DNA of 64,000 nt from Planctomycetota bacterium (GCA_016197205.1 JACPWG010000022.1:83130-147129), one strand, 5' to 3'. Numbered from the stretch's first letter, positions 34,371 through 44,561 are shown. Translations and numbers: made by a program. Notes: generated from the sequence alone by a model not told the origin.

Positions 34371-35711
34371 ATGAAAGCAGCCGATGGCGGGCAGGGCGGT
34401 CGGAAGGGGCGGATCGTGCGCTCCCGGAAGCGGTCGGAAGCAGCCTTCGTCCGGGCACGCGCGAGCCTGGTCGGCGGCGTCAACAGCCCTGTCCGGGCGT
34501 TCCGGGGGGTGGGCGGGACGCCGGTCTTTCTAGCGAGCGGTAAGGGCTGCCGCGTGACGGACGTGGATGGGAACACCTACATCGACTATCTCGCATCCTG
34601 GGGCCCCCTGATCCTCGGCCACGCGCCCGCTGCCGTGGTCGCGGCGATCCGGCGTCGCGCCGGGCTCGGCACGACCTTCGGCGCGCCCACCCCCGAAGAG
34701 AGCGAGCTCGCGGAGCTGGTCCGGAAGGCCTTCCCTTCCATCGAAAAGCTGCGCTTCGTGTCCAGCGGGACCGAGGCCACGATGAGCGCGCTGCGCGTCG
34801 CCCGCGGGTTCACCGGCCGCGACCTCGTGGTCAAGTTCGAGGGGGGCTACCACGGCCACTCCGACGGCCTCCTCGTGAAGGCCGGCTCCGGGGCGACCAC
34901 CCTCGGCGTTCCCGACAGCGCGGGCGTGCCCGCTGCGTTCGCCGAGCGAACCGCGACGCTCCCGTTCAATGACGTAGCGGCGCTCGACGCGTTTTTCGGC
35001 GAGCGCGGGTCGGAGGTCGCGGCGGTGATCGTCGAGCCGTTGCCCGCGAACATGGGCGTGGTCCCGCCGCGCGCCGGCTACCTGGAGCGGCTGCGCGAGT
35101 TGACGAAGCAGCACGGCGCGTTGCTCGTGCTCGACGAGGTCATCACCGGCTTCCGGGTGGCCTTCGGCGGGGCGCAGGAGCTGTGGAAGATCCGGCCGGA
35201 CCTCACCTGCCTCGGCAAGATCATCGGCGGCGGCCTCCCGGTCGGAGCCTACGGCGGCCGCGCGGACGTGATGGCCAAGGTGGCGCCGGAGGGGCCGGTG
35301 TACCAGGCGGGTACGCTCTCCGGCAATCCCGTGGCGATGGCGGCGGGGCTCGCGACGCTGCGTCAGCTCCGGTCGAAGGCCGTGTACCGGCGGCTGGAAA
35401 AGCTGGCCGCGCGACTGGAGGCGGGACTCGCGGCGGCGGCGCACGAGGGGGGCGTCCCGGTGCGCATCCACCGCGTCGGTTCGGTCATGACACTTTTTTT
35501 TCGGGATGGGGGCGAAGTCGTCGACTACGCGAGCGCGCTCTGCTCCGATCGCGACCGGTACGCGCGGTTCTTTCATGCGATGCTGGAGCGCGGGGTCTAC
35601 CTGCCGCCGTCGCAATTCGAGGCGTTTTTCGTTTCGACCGCGCACGACGAGAAGGCGATCGACCAGACGATCGCGGCGGCGAAGGAAGCGATGCGGGTCG
35701 CGGCGGGGTGA
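34371..35711 (+). CDS. hemL: Glutamate-1-semialdehyde 2,1-aminomutase
   Basis: 446 residues; ATG directly behind GGAGGTGACTC. Class III aminotransferase fold with [31 protein letters not shown] and the PLP lysine at about residue 283 ([17 protein letters not shown]). [17 protein letters not shown] follows. Converts GSA to 5-aminolevulinate in the C5 route to tetrapyrroles. A short basic extension (about 15 residues) precedes the usual start. Own promoter; not obviously coupled to hutU. Confidence 0.96.
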   Translation: MKAADGGQGGRKGRIVRSRKRSEAAFVRARASLVGGVNSPVRAFRGVGGTPVFLASGKGCRVTDVDGNTYIDYLASWGPLILGHAPAAVVAAIRRRAGLGTTFGAPTPEESELAELVRKAFPSIEKLRFVSSGTEATMSALRVARGFTGRDLVVKFEGGYHGHSDGLLVKAGSGATTLGVPDSAGVPAAFAERTATLPFNDVAALDAFFGERGSEVAAVIVEPLPANMGVVPPRAGYLERLRELTKQHGALLVLDEVITGFRVAFGGAQELWKIRPDLTCLGKIIGGGLPVGAYGGRADVMAKVAPEGPVYQAGTLSGNPVAMAAGLATLRQLRSKAVYRRLEKLAARLEAGLAAAAHEGGVPVRIHRVGSVMTLFFRDGGEVVDYASALCSDRDRYARFFHAMLERGVYLPPSQFEAFFVSTAHDEKAIDQTIAAAKEAMRVAAG

Positions 35712-35802
35712 GGCGCGGCGCGACGCGGGGCGGCGCGGCGCGGGGTGAGACGAGACGCGAATTCGAGCCCCCGGTGAGCAGCCGGGAATCACGGGTAGGG
35801 CG

Positions 35803-35843
35803 CATTTCAAATTCCAAATTGCAAAATGTCAAATTTCAAAGAT
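35803..35843. repeat. AAATTGCAAA word repeat upstream of hutU
   Basis: Units caaattccaaattgcaaaat and gtcaaatttcaaag lie between hemL and hutU. A GC-only simple sequence (gcggcgcggcgcg) precedes them at 35712-35755. Confidence 0.8.
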
Positions 35844-35867
35844 GGCGCGCGCCGAGGAGCGACAGGC

Positions 35868-37592
35868 ATGAAGAACTTGAACCCGGGCGCGGCCGTGGCT
35901 ACGACGAGCCTGGTGGGACGGCCCTACAAGCCGGTGCGGGCCCCCCGCGGCACGCGTCTCTCCTGCAGGACCTGGCAGGCCGAGGCCGCGATGCGGATGC
36001 TCATGAACAACCTCGACCCGGAAGTGGCCGAGGACCCCGAGCGGCTCATCGTCTACGGCGGGTCGGGGAAGGCGGCGCGGAACTGGGACTGCTTCCATGC
36101 GATCGTGCGGACACTGCGCCGGCTGGAGAAGGATGAGACGCTGCTGGTGCAGTCCGGAAAGCCCGTCGGCGTTTTTCGGACCCACGAAGACGCGCCGCGC
36201 GTGCTGATCGCCAACAGCCTCCTCGTGCCGGCCTGGGCGACCTGGGACCACTTCCGGCGGCTCGAGGCGCTCGGGCTCATGATGTACGGCCAGATGACCG
36301 CGGGGAGCTGGATCTACATCGGGACGCAGGGGATCCTGCAGGGGACGTTTGAGACGTTCGCGGCCGCGGCGCGCAAGCACTTCGGCGGCTCGCTTCGGGG
36401 CCGTTTCATCCTCTCCGCGGGGCTCGGCGGCATGGGGGGCGCCCAGCCTCTCGCAGCCACCATGAACGACGGCGTGTTCCTGGGCGTGGAGGTGGACACG
36501 CGCCGGATCGAACGGCGGATCCAGAGCGAGTACTGCGACGTGTTGGCCACGAGCCTCGACGAAGCGTTGGCGAAGGTCGACGAGGCGCGGCGCGCGGGCC
36601 GACCGCTCTCGATCGGGCTCGTCGGAAACGCGGCCGAAGTCCTGCCGGAGCTGGCGCGGCGCGGCGTGGTCCCGGACCTGGTGACGGACCAGACGAGCGC
36701 GCACGACGCCCTGAACGGCTACGTGCCGGCGGGGCTGCCCTTCGAGGAGGCGCTGCGGCTTCGCGCGAGCGACCCCGCGGACTATGTGAAGCGGTCCATG
36801 GCCTCGATGGCGGCGCACTGCCGGGCGATCCTCGACCTCCGGCGGCTGGGGGCCGTCGCGTTCGACTACGGCAATAACCTGAGAGGGCAGGCGAAGGCCG
36901 CGGGCGTGGAGAACGCCTTCGCCTATCCGGGTTTCGTGCCCGAGTACATCCGCCCGCTTTTCTGCGAGGGCAAAGGCCCGTTCCGGTGGGCCGCGCTCTC
37001 GGGCGATCCCCGGGACATCGCGGCGACCGACGAGGCGGTGCTGGCGGAATTTCCGCGGGACGAAGCGCTGGCCCGTTGGATCCCGCTCGCACGGGAGCGG
37101 GTGCGTTTCCAGGGGCTGCCTGCGCGGATCTGCTGGCTCGGGTACGGCGAGCGGGCGCGGTTCGGCGAGGTGCTCAACCGGCTCGTCGCGCGCGGCAAGG
37201 TCCGTGCGCCGATCGTGATCGGCCGGGACCACCTGGACTGCGGGTCCGTTGCGTCGCCGAACCGGGAGACGGAGGGGATGCGGGACGGCAGCGACGCGGT
37301 CGCGGACTGGCCGATCCTGAATGCGCTCCTGAACGCCTCGTCGGGTGCGAGCTGGGTGTCGGTGCACCACGGCGGCGGCGTGGGGATCGGGAACTCGATC
37401 CACGCGGGCATGGTGATCGTGGCGGACGGCACGAAGGCGGCCTCCCGGCGGCTGGAACGGGTGCTCACGAACGACCCGGGGATCGGCGTCGCGCGCCACG
37501 CGGACGCGGGCTACCCCGAGGCGATCGACTGCGCGCGGAAGCGCGGGGTGCGGGTGCCGAAGGTTCCTTTGCGGGGAGAGAAAAAAAAGTGA
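35868..37592 (+). CDS. hutU: Urocanate hydratase
   Basis: ATG 35868 is preferred (574 residues) over an upstream ATG inside the repeat. Urocanase signatures: [95 protein letters not shown] and [22 protein letters not shown]+-dependent second step of histidine degradation in the cytoplasm. Other hut genes are absent from the window. A piece of this gene is duplicated at 46397-46547. Confidence 0.96.
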   Translation: MKNLNPGAAVATTSLVGRPYKPVRAPRGTRLSCRTWQAEAAMRMLMNNLDPEVAEDPERLIVYGGSGKAARNWDCFHAIVRTLRRLEKDETLLVQSGKPVGVFRTHEDAPRVLIANSLLVPAWATWDHFRRLEALGLMMYGQMTAGSWIYIGTQGILQGTFETFAAAARKHFGGSLRGRFILSAGLGGMGGAQPLAATMNDGVFLGVEVDTRRIERRIQSEYCDVLATSLDEALAKVDEARRAGRPLSIGLVGNAAEVLPELARRGVVPDLVTDQTSAHDALNGYVPAGLPFEEALRLRASDPADYVKRSMASMAAHCRAILDLRRLGAVAFDYGNNLRGQAKAAGVENAFAYPGFVPEYIRPLFCEGKGPFRWAALSGDPRDIAATDEAVLAEFPRDEALARWIPLARERVRFQGLPARICWLGYGERARFGEVLNRLVARGKVRAPIVIGRDHLDCGSVASPNRETEGMRDGSDAVADWPILNALLNASSGASWVSVHHGGGVGIGNSIHAGMVIVADGTKAASRRLERVLTNDPGIGVARHADAGYPEAIDCARKRGVRVPKVPLRGEKKK

Positions 37593-37993
37593 AGCGGACG
37601 AACATTTCGAGCGGGGCGAAGTGGGAGGCGGTGGTCGGGTACTCGCGCGCGGTGCGGGTCGGCGAGCGCATCTTTGTGACCGGGACGACGGCGTGGCTGC
37701 CGGAAGGCGGGCATGTCGGGGACGGGGACGCGTACCTGCAGGCCCGGCAGGCGCTCCGCAACATCGAGTGGGCGCTCGGGCAGGCCGGGTCCGGGCTGCG
37801 GGACGTCGTGCGCACGCGGCTCTTCGTCACCGACATCCGGCGCGACTGGGAGGCGATCGGCCGCGCGCACGCCGAGTGCCTGGGCGCCGTCCGGCCGGCA
37901 ACCACGATGGTCGAAGTCGCGCGCCTCATCGAGGACTGGATGCTCGTGGAGATCGAGGCGGACGCGCTCGTCGGCAGCGGCGAGCCGGGGTGA
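37589..37993 (+). CDS. RidA/YjgF family protein
   Basis: GTG 37589 overlaps the hutU stop (GTGA) and follows GGGGAGAG; 134 residues. RidA fold with the conserved Arg in [25 protein letters not shown] and a C-terminal EIEADALVG. RidA proteins hydrolyse reactive enamines/imines; coupling to hutU suggests clean-up in histidine breakdown. The last 20 codons recur at 46555-46613. Confidence 0.9.
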   Translation: MKRTNISSGAKWEAVVGYSRAVRVGERIFVTGTTAWLPEGGHVGDGDAYLQARQALRNIEWALGQAGSGLRDVVRTRLFVTDIRRDWEAIGRAHAECLGAVRPATTMVEVARLIEDWMLVEIEADALVGSGEPG

Positions 37994-38194
37994 GGATTGC
38001 GGGCAGCCCGTTCAGAGTGGGTGCCTCGCCATTTCGCCCTCTCCAAGTAGGCTTTTCACTTGAGCCTTCGACTTGAGTCTACCTCGCAGCCGGCGACGGA
38101 AAGCACTGGGAAGTTCCCCCTGCTCGCGCTCGGACCTCCGACGCTCCGTCTTGCAAAAGTCGACTCGTTCACCCACCTTGGAAGGGCCGCCGCC

Positions 38195-38533
38195 ATGGGC
38201 CGGAAGAACCTCTCGCAGAAGCTCCAAGATTGGGTCGAGGCACGAAGGCGATTCCACTTGTCGGATGCACAGGTGCAGATGGCCCGGGAGCTGGGGATGA
38301 ATCCAAAGAAGCTCGGCAAGCTCGCCAATCCCGACCAGGAGCCCTGGAAGGAGCCGCTGCCGCAATTCATCGAGCACCTGTACTTGAAGAGATTCGCCAA
38401 GGAGCGGCCGGAGGTCGTGAAGTCGCTCGAGGAACGGGCGAGCGCGCTGGACGCAAAGAAGGCTGCGCGGAAGGAGGAAAAGCGCCGCTCTCGAGAGGAG
38501 GGTGAGGCTCCCGCTCCGGGGGGAGGGCGATGA
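38195..38533 (+). CDS. Small conserved basic protein associated with restriction loci
   Basis: 112 residues; ATG 38195 behind GGAAGGG. MGRKNLSQKLQDWVEARRRF then HLSDAQVQMARELGMNPKKLGKLANPDQEPWKEPLPQFIEHLY and a Lys/Arg/Glu-rich tail. I recall this as a recurrent unnamed small family, usually next to the gene whose remnant follows (ATGA overlap at 38530). No function is known to me; the charged helical tail might bind nucleic acid. It marks the left edge of the defence island. Confidence 0.65.
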   Translation: MGRKNLSQKLQDWVEARRRFHLSDAQVQMARELGMNPKKLGKLANPDQEPWKEPLPQFIEHLYLKRFAKERPEVVKSLEERASALDAKKAARKEEKRRSREEGEAPAPGGGR

Positions 38534-38613
38534 GCGAGTACCAGTATGACGAATTTCAGGCCCTCGACCGGAGGCTGACGGAAACGGAGCTGGGGGAGCT
38601 TCGCTCCTGCTCG
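38530..38613 (+). pseudogene. 5' remnant of a conserved companion gene
   Basis: From ATG 38530, MSEYQYDEFQALDRRLTETE then LGELRSCST matches the N-terminus of a long (hundreds of residues) uncharacterised protein that I recall following the 112-residue gene elsewhere. After about 28 codons similarity stops at a junction near 38613 with palindromic repeat DNA, and the frame ends uselessly at 38793. The rest of the gene is missing. Confidence 0.6.
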
Positions 38614-38636
38614 ACGTGCGAGGCTTGCAGGACAAT

Positions 38637-38664
38637 CCTACCGCGGCCGGTGGCCGCAACCAAA
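38637..38664. repeat. 28-bp repeat, inverted copy at 47030-47057
   Basis: cctaccgcggccggtggccg plus caaccaaa, perfectly repeated in opposite orientation 8.4 kb away. The pair brackets the restriction locus. A shorter relative (ttttggttgcggccacc) is at 55022. Confidence 0.85.
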
Positions 38665-38760
38665 GGAGCGCACCCTCCTTCGCTCCCGCCTCCGCGGGAG
38701 CTTCGGAGCGTGCTCTTCCTCCGCCCCGGTCGGTCATTTCTTCCCCGCCGATCGCCGGCC

Positions 38761-38784
38761 CGCGAGCAATGTTCCTTGCTCGCG
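38761..38784. other. Hairpin upstream of hsdM
   Basis: Perfect 9-bp stem cgcgagcaa-tgttcc-ttgctcgcg, 26 bp before the hsdM ATG; could affect expression or be repeat debris. Confidence 0.5.
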
Positions 38785-38810
38785 CCTCGCTGATTTGCTT
38801 TCCTACGCGC

Positions 38811-40793
38811 ATGGAATCGGCAGCGCTGAACTGGGTCGCCAACTTCATTTGGGGCATCGCGGACGACATCCTCCGCGACCTCTACGTGCGCGGCAAGTAC
38901 CGGGACGTCATCCTGCCCATGACCGTGCTGCGCCGCCTGGACGCGGTCCTCGAGCCCACCAAGACCGCGGTGCTCGACATGAAGGCGAAGCTCGACAAGG
39001 CCCGCATCGCGAACCAGGACCAAGCGCTGCGCCAGGCCGCGGGGCAGGCCTTCTACAACACCTCCAAGTTCACCCTCCGCGACCTCAAGGCCCGCGCCAG
39101 CCAGCAGTCGCTCAAGGCGGACTTCGAGGCCTACCTCGACGGCTTCTCCCCCAACGTCCAGGAGATTCTGGAGAATTTCGAGTTCCGCAACCAGATCCCG
39201 CGCCTCTCCAGGGCCGATGCCCTGGGGACGGTGATCGAGAAGTTCCTCTCGCCGGACGTGAACCTGAGCCCCAACACCGTGCTCAACGGCGACGGCTCGG
39301 TGAAGCACCCCGGCCTCGACAACCACGGGATGGGAACGGTGTTCGAGGAGCTGGTCCGGCGCTTCAACGAGGAGAACAACGAGGAGGCCGGCGAGCACTG
39401 GACCCCGCGCGACGCCGTGAAGCTCATGGCGAAGCTGCTCTTCCTGCCGGTCGCGGACGAGATCAAGTCCGGCACCTACCTGCTCTACGACGGCGCCTGC
39501 GGGACCGGCGGCATGCTGACCGTTGCCGAGGAGACGCTCCAGCAGCTCGCCCAGGAGCGCAAGAAGCAGGTCGCGACCCACCTCTTCGGCCAGGAGATCA
39601 ACGCCGAGACCTACGCCATCTGCAAGGCGGATCTGCTGCTCAAGGGGGAGGGGGACGCGGCGGACAACATCGTCGGCGGACCGGCGCACTCCACGCTCGC
39701 CAACGACGCCTTCCCCGCGCGCGAGTTCGACTTCATGCTCAGCAATCCCCCCTACGGCAAGAGCTGGAAGGGGGACCTCGAGCGCATGGGCGGGAAGGAC
39801 GGAGTCAAGGACGCGCGCTTCGTCATCAGCCACGCCGGCGACCCGGAGTACTCGCTGATCACGCGCTCCAGCGACGGCCAGATGCTCTTCCTGGCAAACC
39901 TGCTGAGCAAGATGAAGCACGGCAGCAAGCTGGGCAGCCGGATCGCCGAGGTGCACAACGGCAGCTCGCTCTTTACCGGCGACGCCGGCCAGGGGGAGAG
40001 CAACATCCGCCGCTGGATCATCGAGAACGACTGGCTCGAGGCCATCGTGGCCCTGCCCCTCAACATGTTCTACAACACGGGCATCGCGACCTACATCTGG
40101 GTCCTGACCAACCGCAAGCCGGCGCCCCGCAAGGGCAAGGTCCAGCTCATCGACGCCACGGCGTGGTTCAAGCCGCTGCGCAAGAACCTGGGCGCGAAGA
40201 ACTGCGAGCTGTCCGAGGAGGAGATCCGGCGGATCTGCGACACCTTCCTGGCCTTCAAGGAGACGGAACAATCCAAGATCTTCCCGAATGCCGCGTTCGG
40301 CTACTGGAAGGTGACCGTCGAGCGGCCGCTGCGGCTGGCGGGCATCGACCCGGGCCGGGCGTACTCGCCGAAGGAGATCAAGGCGCTCAAGGAGACCGCC
40401 GCGCGCGCGGAGGACGCGCCGCCGGTCGTCGCCAAGGTCCACAAGAAGGGGACCGCCCCGGACCCGCTGCGCGGGCTGTTTGGGGCGACGATCGACGGCA
40501 AGCGGTGCGTGGTCGAATACGAGCCGGACGGCGACCTGCGCGACACCGAGCAGGTCCCGCTGCTGGAGGAGGGGGGGATCGAGGCCTTCCTGCGTCGGGA
40601 GGTGCTGCCGCACGCGGCCGACGCCTGGTACGACCCGGAGAGCGTCAAGACCGGCTACGAGGTCAGCTTCACGCGCTACTTCTACAAGCCGCAGCCGCTG
40701 CGCAGCCTCGCGGAGATCCGCGCGGACATCGTCGCGCTGGAGCAGGAAACGAACGGGTTGCTGGGGGAGATCATCGGGGGAGGGGGCTCATGA
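38811..40793 (+). CDS. hsdM: Type I restriction-modification DNA methyltransferase subunit
   Basis: 660 residues from ATG 38811; no good ribosome site is visible. N-terminal HsdM helical domain (LNWVANFIWGIADDILRDLY, VILPMTVLRRLDAVLE), then N6-adenine methyltransferase motifs I (DGACGTGGM, about 227-235) and IV (NPPYG, about 312-316). The C-terminal region (VSFTRYFYKPQPLRSLAEI... IVALEQETNGLL) contacts HsdS. Methylates the recognition site and forms the complex with HsdS and HsdR. The stop overlaps the following start (ATGA). It appears intact. Confidence 0.96.
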   Translation: MESAALNWVANFIWGIADDILRDLYVRGKYRDVILPMTVLRRLDAVLEPTKTAVLDMKAKLDKARIANQDQALRQAAGQAFYNTSKFTLRDLKARASQQSLKADFEAYLDGFSPNVQEILENFEFRNQIPRLSRADALGTVIEKFLSPDVNLSPNTVLNGDGSVKHPGLDNHGMGTVFEELVRRFNEENNEEAGEHWTPRDAVKLMAKLLFLPVADEIKSGTYLLYDGACGTGGMLTVAEETLQQLAQERKKQVATHLFGQEINAETYAICKADLLLKGEGDAADNIVGGPAHSTLANDAFPAREFDFMLSNPPYGKSWKGDLERMGGKDGVKDARFVISHAGDPEYSLITRSSDGQMLFLANLLSKMKHGSKLGSRIAEVHNGSSLFTGDAGQGESNIRRWIIENDWLEAIVALPLNMFYNTGIATYIWVLTNRKPAPRKGKVQLIDATAWFKPLRKNLGAKNCELSEEEIRRICDTFLAFKETEQSKIFPNAAFGYWKVTVERPLRLAGIDPGRAYSPKEIKALKETAARAEDAPPVVAKVHKKGTAPDPLRGLFGATIDGKRCVVEYEPDGDLRDTEQVPLLEEGGIEAFLRREVLPHAADAWYDPESVKTGYEVSFTRYFYKPQPLRSLAEIRADIVALEQETNGLLGEIIGGGGS

Positions 40794-41212
40794 ACAAGAA
40801 GCCCAGACCCAGCCTGGCGCGAGCACCGGCGGTGGCGACGGTCTCGGATCCGGCGCTCCTCGCCGAGGTCCGCCAACTCATCGTGGATGCTCGCCGGCAG
40901 GCGGGCCAGGTGGTCAACGCCGCGCTGACGCTGGCCTACTGGCAGGTCGGCGACCGCATCCGCCGCGAGATCCTGAAGGACAAGCGGGCCGTGTATGGGG
41001 CGGAGATTGTGCAGGCACTGTCTGCAAAATTGGTAGGGGAGTTCGGGCGTGGTTTCGCGGAGAAAGGCCTTCGGCGCATGGTCCAGTTCGCGGAGGTTTT
41101 CCCCGATCGCCGGATTGTCGTATCACTGATACGACAATTGACGTGGACGCACTTCATGGAGCCCGCGCCAAGGCAGTCCGCGCCGGTGCGGAAGAGGCGA
41201 GGCACGCGATGA
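40790..41212 (+). pseudogene. Truncated DUF1016 (YhcG-type) protein, N-terminal domain only
   Basis: 140 codons starting in an ATGA overlap with hsdM. VNAALTLAYWQVGDRIRREIL, YGAEIVQALSAKLVGEFGRGF and RMVQFAEVFPDRRIVVSLIR then QLTWTHFMEP match the N-terminal domain of YhcG/DUF1016 proteins. These normally continue with LKREFYAEMCR... and a C-terminal PD-(D/E)XK nuclease domain (total about 340 residues). Here the frame diverges after WTHF and ends at the hsdS start (ATGA), so the nuclease is missing. Either a deletion fused it to hsdS or the short form is kept as part of the complex. Confidence 0.75.
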
Positions 41213-42648
41213 TCGCCGACCTCAAGCCGTACATTGCGCCGAAGGACTCCGGCGTGCCGTGGCTGGGGGAGGTGCCGGGGCATTGGGAGGTGCTGAGGAC
41301 CCGCGATGCGGTTGAGATGCGGGTAAGCAATATCGACAAGCACACCAAGGATGGCGAGCAGCCGGTCCGACTCTGCAATTACGTCGATGTCTACAAGAAT
41401 GAACGGATTACGGAGCGGCTGCCATTCATGGCCGCAACCGCGATGCCTGACGAGATAGGGCGTTTCCGGCTCCAAGCCGGGGATGTCCTCATCACCAAAG
41501 ACTCGGAGGAATGGAATGACATCGGCGTTCCCGCATTGGTCGAGTATGCAGCAGAGGATCTCGTCTGCGGCTATCACCTCGCGATCCTGAGACCCCGGAA
41601 GGGGAGGTTAACTGGGACCTATCTCTTGCGTACTCTTCAGAGTCCGGCCGTCGCATCTCAGTTTCATGTGGCAGCGAACGGTGTGACGCGTTATGGACTG
41701 TCGCAAGATGCAATCAAGTCGGTGATCCTGCCCGTCCCTCCCCCCCTGGAACAAGCCGCCATCGTCCGCTTCCTCGACCACTCGGACCGACGGATCCGGC
41801 GGTACATCCGCGCCAAGCAGAAGCTGATCAAGCTGCTGGAGGAGCAGAAGCACGCCATCATCCACCGCGCCGTCACCCGCGGCCTCGACCCCAATGTCCG
41901 CCTCAAGCCTTCCGGCATGGAGTGGCTGGGGGACGTGCCGAAGCACTGGGATCTGCGCCGCAACGGGCGGCTATTCATCCAGCGCAACCAAACTGGTTTT
42001 CCTGCCCTTCCAATCCTGGAGGTTTCACTTCGGACAGGAGTGCGTATCCGGGACTTCCAGCACTCGGCCCGAAAGCAGGTCATGTCCGAGCGAGAGAAAT
42101 ACAAGCGCGCCGCGACGGGCGATCTCGCATACAACACGATGCGGATGTGGCAATGAGCAGTTGGTGTCGTCCCTGAGGACGGGCTTGTGAGCCCCGCGTA
42201 CGTAGTGGCCCAGCCGCTGCGAGGCGTCGATGCTCGCTACTTTGCGCTTCTCTTTGGAACCCGCGTGTACATGAGAGAAGTAGACAAGTTTTCTCGGGGC
42301 ATCGTCAAGGACCGCAATCGCCTCTACTGGGAGGACTTCAAGCAGATGCCATCTCCGTGCCCGCCTCCCTCCGAGCAGGGGCTGATTGCGGATGCCATCG
42401 ATCTGAGGACGAAGGCACTTGGCCTCGCTGCGGATCGGGTTCAGCAGGAAATAGAGGTGATCCGCGAATACCGCACACGCCTGTTCGCCGACGTGGTCAC
42501 CGGCAAGCTCGACGTGCGCGAGGCCGCGGCGCGGCTGCCTGAAGAACGCGAGGAGTCAGAGCCCCTTGACGAGGCCGAGGCCCTCGCAGGTGACCAGGAG
42601 GAGGCAGCCGAGGACCTCGACGACACCCCTGCGGAGGACGAGGCATGA
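41209..42648 (+). pseudogene. hsdS: Type I RM specificity subunit with in-frame TGA
   Basis: 479 codons from ATG 41209 to TGA 42648, one continuous frame except for TGA at 42154-42156 (codon 316). The product would have two target-recognition domains (VPWLGEVPGHWEVLRTRD and MEWLGDVPKHWDLRRNGR openings). Conserved helices follow each (PPPLEQAAIVRFLDHSDRRI; PPSEQGLIADAIDLRTKALG). Around the stop the frame reads NTMRMWQ-TGA-AVGVVPEDGLVSPAYVV, where homologues have WQGAVGV, so Gly GGA to TGA is likely. Without read-through the second half-site is lost. A truncated single-TRD HsdS can sometimes dimerise, so partial activity is possible. Confidence 0.88.
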
Positions 42649-44141
42649 CCTCCGACCGCCCCGTGGACTACCTCGTGAGCCTCGTTCGCGAGCTGTGCAA
42701 GCTCGTGAAGGAGACCGGATGGCTTGAATTCAAGGTTGACAAGGCCGAGCCACAGGAGATCGGCGAATACATCTCAGCCCTAGCCAACTCTGCTGCGCTG
42801 ACCGGCAAGGCCTTTGCCTACCTCGTTTGGGGCGTGGCCGACGCCGACCATGCGATCGTCGGCACGAACTTCGTCCCTGGCGCGGCCAAGGTGGGAAACG
42901 AAGAGTTGGAGAACTGGCTCCTGCGGCTCCTTACGCCCAAGATCCAGTTTCGCTTCTTCGAGGTGTCGGTGGACGGTCACTCGGTCGTCGTGCTTGAAAT
43001 CGAGCGAGCCTCCCGCCATCCAGTCCAGTTCCAAGGCCAGGAATTCCTCCGCATCGGGTCCTACAAGAAGAGGCTGAAGGACTTCCCCGAGAAGGAGCGC
43101 GAGCTGTGGCGAATCTTCGACCGCACCCCGTTCGAGGAAAGCGTGGCGGCGGAGAGAGTCGACGACGCGGATGTCCTGCGCCTGCTGGACTATCCGGCCT
43201 ACTTCGATTTGCTGGAGAGACCGCTACCGGCGAACGGCGAAGGCATCCTCGCCGCCCTGGCGGACGATCGGCTGATCCGCAGAAGCGACGCCGGGGGCTG
43301 GGACATCACCCACCTCGGCGCGATGCTATTCGCCAAGCGGCTCGACGACTTCCGCACGCTGTACCGCAAGGTCGTGCGAGTCGTCCATTACCGCGGCAAC
43401 GGCCGCACCCAGACGCTGAAGGAGCAGGAGGGCGCCAAGGGCTACGCGTGCGGCTTCAAGGGTCTGCTCGAGTACATCAACGGTCTGCTTCCCGCCAACG
43501 AGGTCATCGGGCAGGCCCTGCGAAAGAGCGTGCCGATGTTCCCCGAGCCGGCGGTCCGGGAGCTGGTGGCCAACGCGCTCATCCACCAGGACTTCTTCGT
43601 CACCGGCGCGGGACCGATGGTAGAGATCTTCGACGACCGCATCGAGATCACCAACCCGGGCGAGCCGCTGGTCGACACGCAGCGCTTCGTAGACGCGCCG
43701 CCCCGCTCGCGCAACGAGGCGCTCGCTTCGCTCATGCGCCGCTTCAGGATCTGCGAGGAGCGGGGCAGCGGCATCGACAAGGTCGTCTTCCAAGTGGAGC
43801 TGTTCCAGCTTCCGGCGCCGCTCTTCGAGAGCCCGGAAGGTTTCACGCGGACGGTCCTGTTCGCCCACAAACCCCTTGCCGCCATGAACAAGACGGACCG
43901 GGTGCGCGCGTGCTACCTCCATGCCTGTCTCTGCTACGTCATGCGCCGGCAGATGACCAACGCGTCGCTCCGGCAGCGACTCGGGATCGCCGACCAGAAC
44001 ATCGCCACGGCTTCGCGCCTGCTGGGAGAAGCGGTGGAGGCGGGCGTCATCGTGGTCGCGGATCCCGAGGCCGGCACCCGCATCCGCAGTTACCTGCCCT
44101 CCTGGGCAGCACCCAAGGGGGAGCCGGGGGGGGTTGCTTGA
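42645..44141 (+). CDS. Schlafen/AlbA-2 domain ATP-binding protein within the RM operon
   Basis: 498 residues, start in an ATGA overlap with hsdS. N-terminal Schlafen-type AlbA_2 domain (ETGWLEFKVDKAEPQEIGEYISALANSA, LVWGVAD, FLRIGSYKKRL). A GHKL-type ATPase domain has the N box (VANALIHQDF, about 311) and G box (EERGSGIDKV). A C-terminal winged-helix-like region follows (NASLRQRLGIADQNIATASRLLGEAVEAGVI). Such genes are commonly found between hsdS and hsdR; a regulatory or accessory defence role is inferred. It looks intact. Confidence 0.85.
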   Translation: MTSDRPVDYLVSLVRELCKLVKETGWLEFKVDKAEPQEIGEYISALANSAALTGKAFAYLVWGVADADHAIVGTNFVPGAAKVGNEELENWLLRLLTPKIQFRFFEVSVDGHSVVVLEIERASRHPVQFQGQEFLRIGSYKKRLKDFPEKERELWRIFDRTPFEESVAAERVDDADVLRLLDYPAYFDLLERPLPANGEGILAALADDRLIRRSDAGGWDITHLGAMLFAKRLDDFRTLYRKVVRVVHYRGNGRTQTLKEQEGAKGYACGFKGLLEYINGLLPANEVIGQALRKSVPMFPEPAVRELVANALIHQDFFVTGAGPMVEIFDDRIEITNPGEPLVDTQRFVDAPPRSRNEALASLMRRFRICEERGSGIDKVVFQVELFQLPAPLFESPEGFTRTVLFAHKPLAAMNKTDRVRACYLHACLCYVMRRQMTNASLRQRLGIADQNIATASRLLGEAVEAGVIVVADPEAGTRIRSYLPSWAAPKGEPGGVA

Positions 44142-44196
44142 TGAAGTCCCCTCGCAGGGCTGGTTGGCCGGCCGTTTGTCAACGTCAACACGTTTT

Positions 44197-44244
44197 GTAT
44201 CAAGCAGTTGCGCCGGCAGAGATTGCTTGCTGGTTGCTTGATAC
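44197..44244. other. Inverted repeat after the AlbA-2 gene
   Basis: Perfect 10-bp arms gtatcaagca / tgcttgatac separated by 28 bp. The rest of the 458-bp gap before hsdR has no gene I can support. Confidence 0.5.
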
Positions 44245-44520
44245 GGAGACGAAGACGCAGGAGAGGACTGCACCGTGGGCGGAACTTCACTTCACGGGCA
44301 CTTGATGGAGGGCCTCCTCGCCGCCCCGGCACGACCGGAAAGCCCGGTTCTCGACAGCAGGAACTTCGCCGCTCGGGTAGGATTGCCAACCGAGGCACAC
44401 GATCGCATCCCCAGCGGATCCTTGTGGGAGTGCGCCCCGATTGAGTAAAGAAACCGCCTGGCGAGATCAACATCGGCTTGGGCAGTATCGTCGCAACTCT
44501 TTGTCTCGTAAGATATTGCA

Positions 44521-44561
44521 CCTTTGCTAGACTCGGTGATGCGCCTGCCGTCTAGCAAAGG
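44521..44561. promoter_or_regulatory. Perfect 11-bp inverted repeat upstream of hsdR
   Basis: cctttgctaga and tctagcaaagg, 19 bp apart, ending 38 bp before the hsdR start. The spacing suits either a repressor/controller dyad or an RNA hairpin. The surrounding 100 bp is lower in G+C than its neighbours. Confidence 0.55.

Noticed and set aside
24943..42156. Genome-wide TGA recoding to glycine as in Gracilibacteria
   Set aside because: Many intact genes here end in TGA, including ATGA overlaps in the same operons, and the genome is G+C-rich. Only two sites are involved, so local nonsense mutation or limited read-through is more likely.
44090..44521. 143-residue minus-strand frame between the AlbA-2 gene and hsdR
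   Set aside because: No ribosome site, no recognisable motif, and composition like a shadow of the AlbA-2 3' end plus gap.
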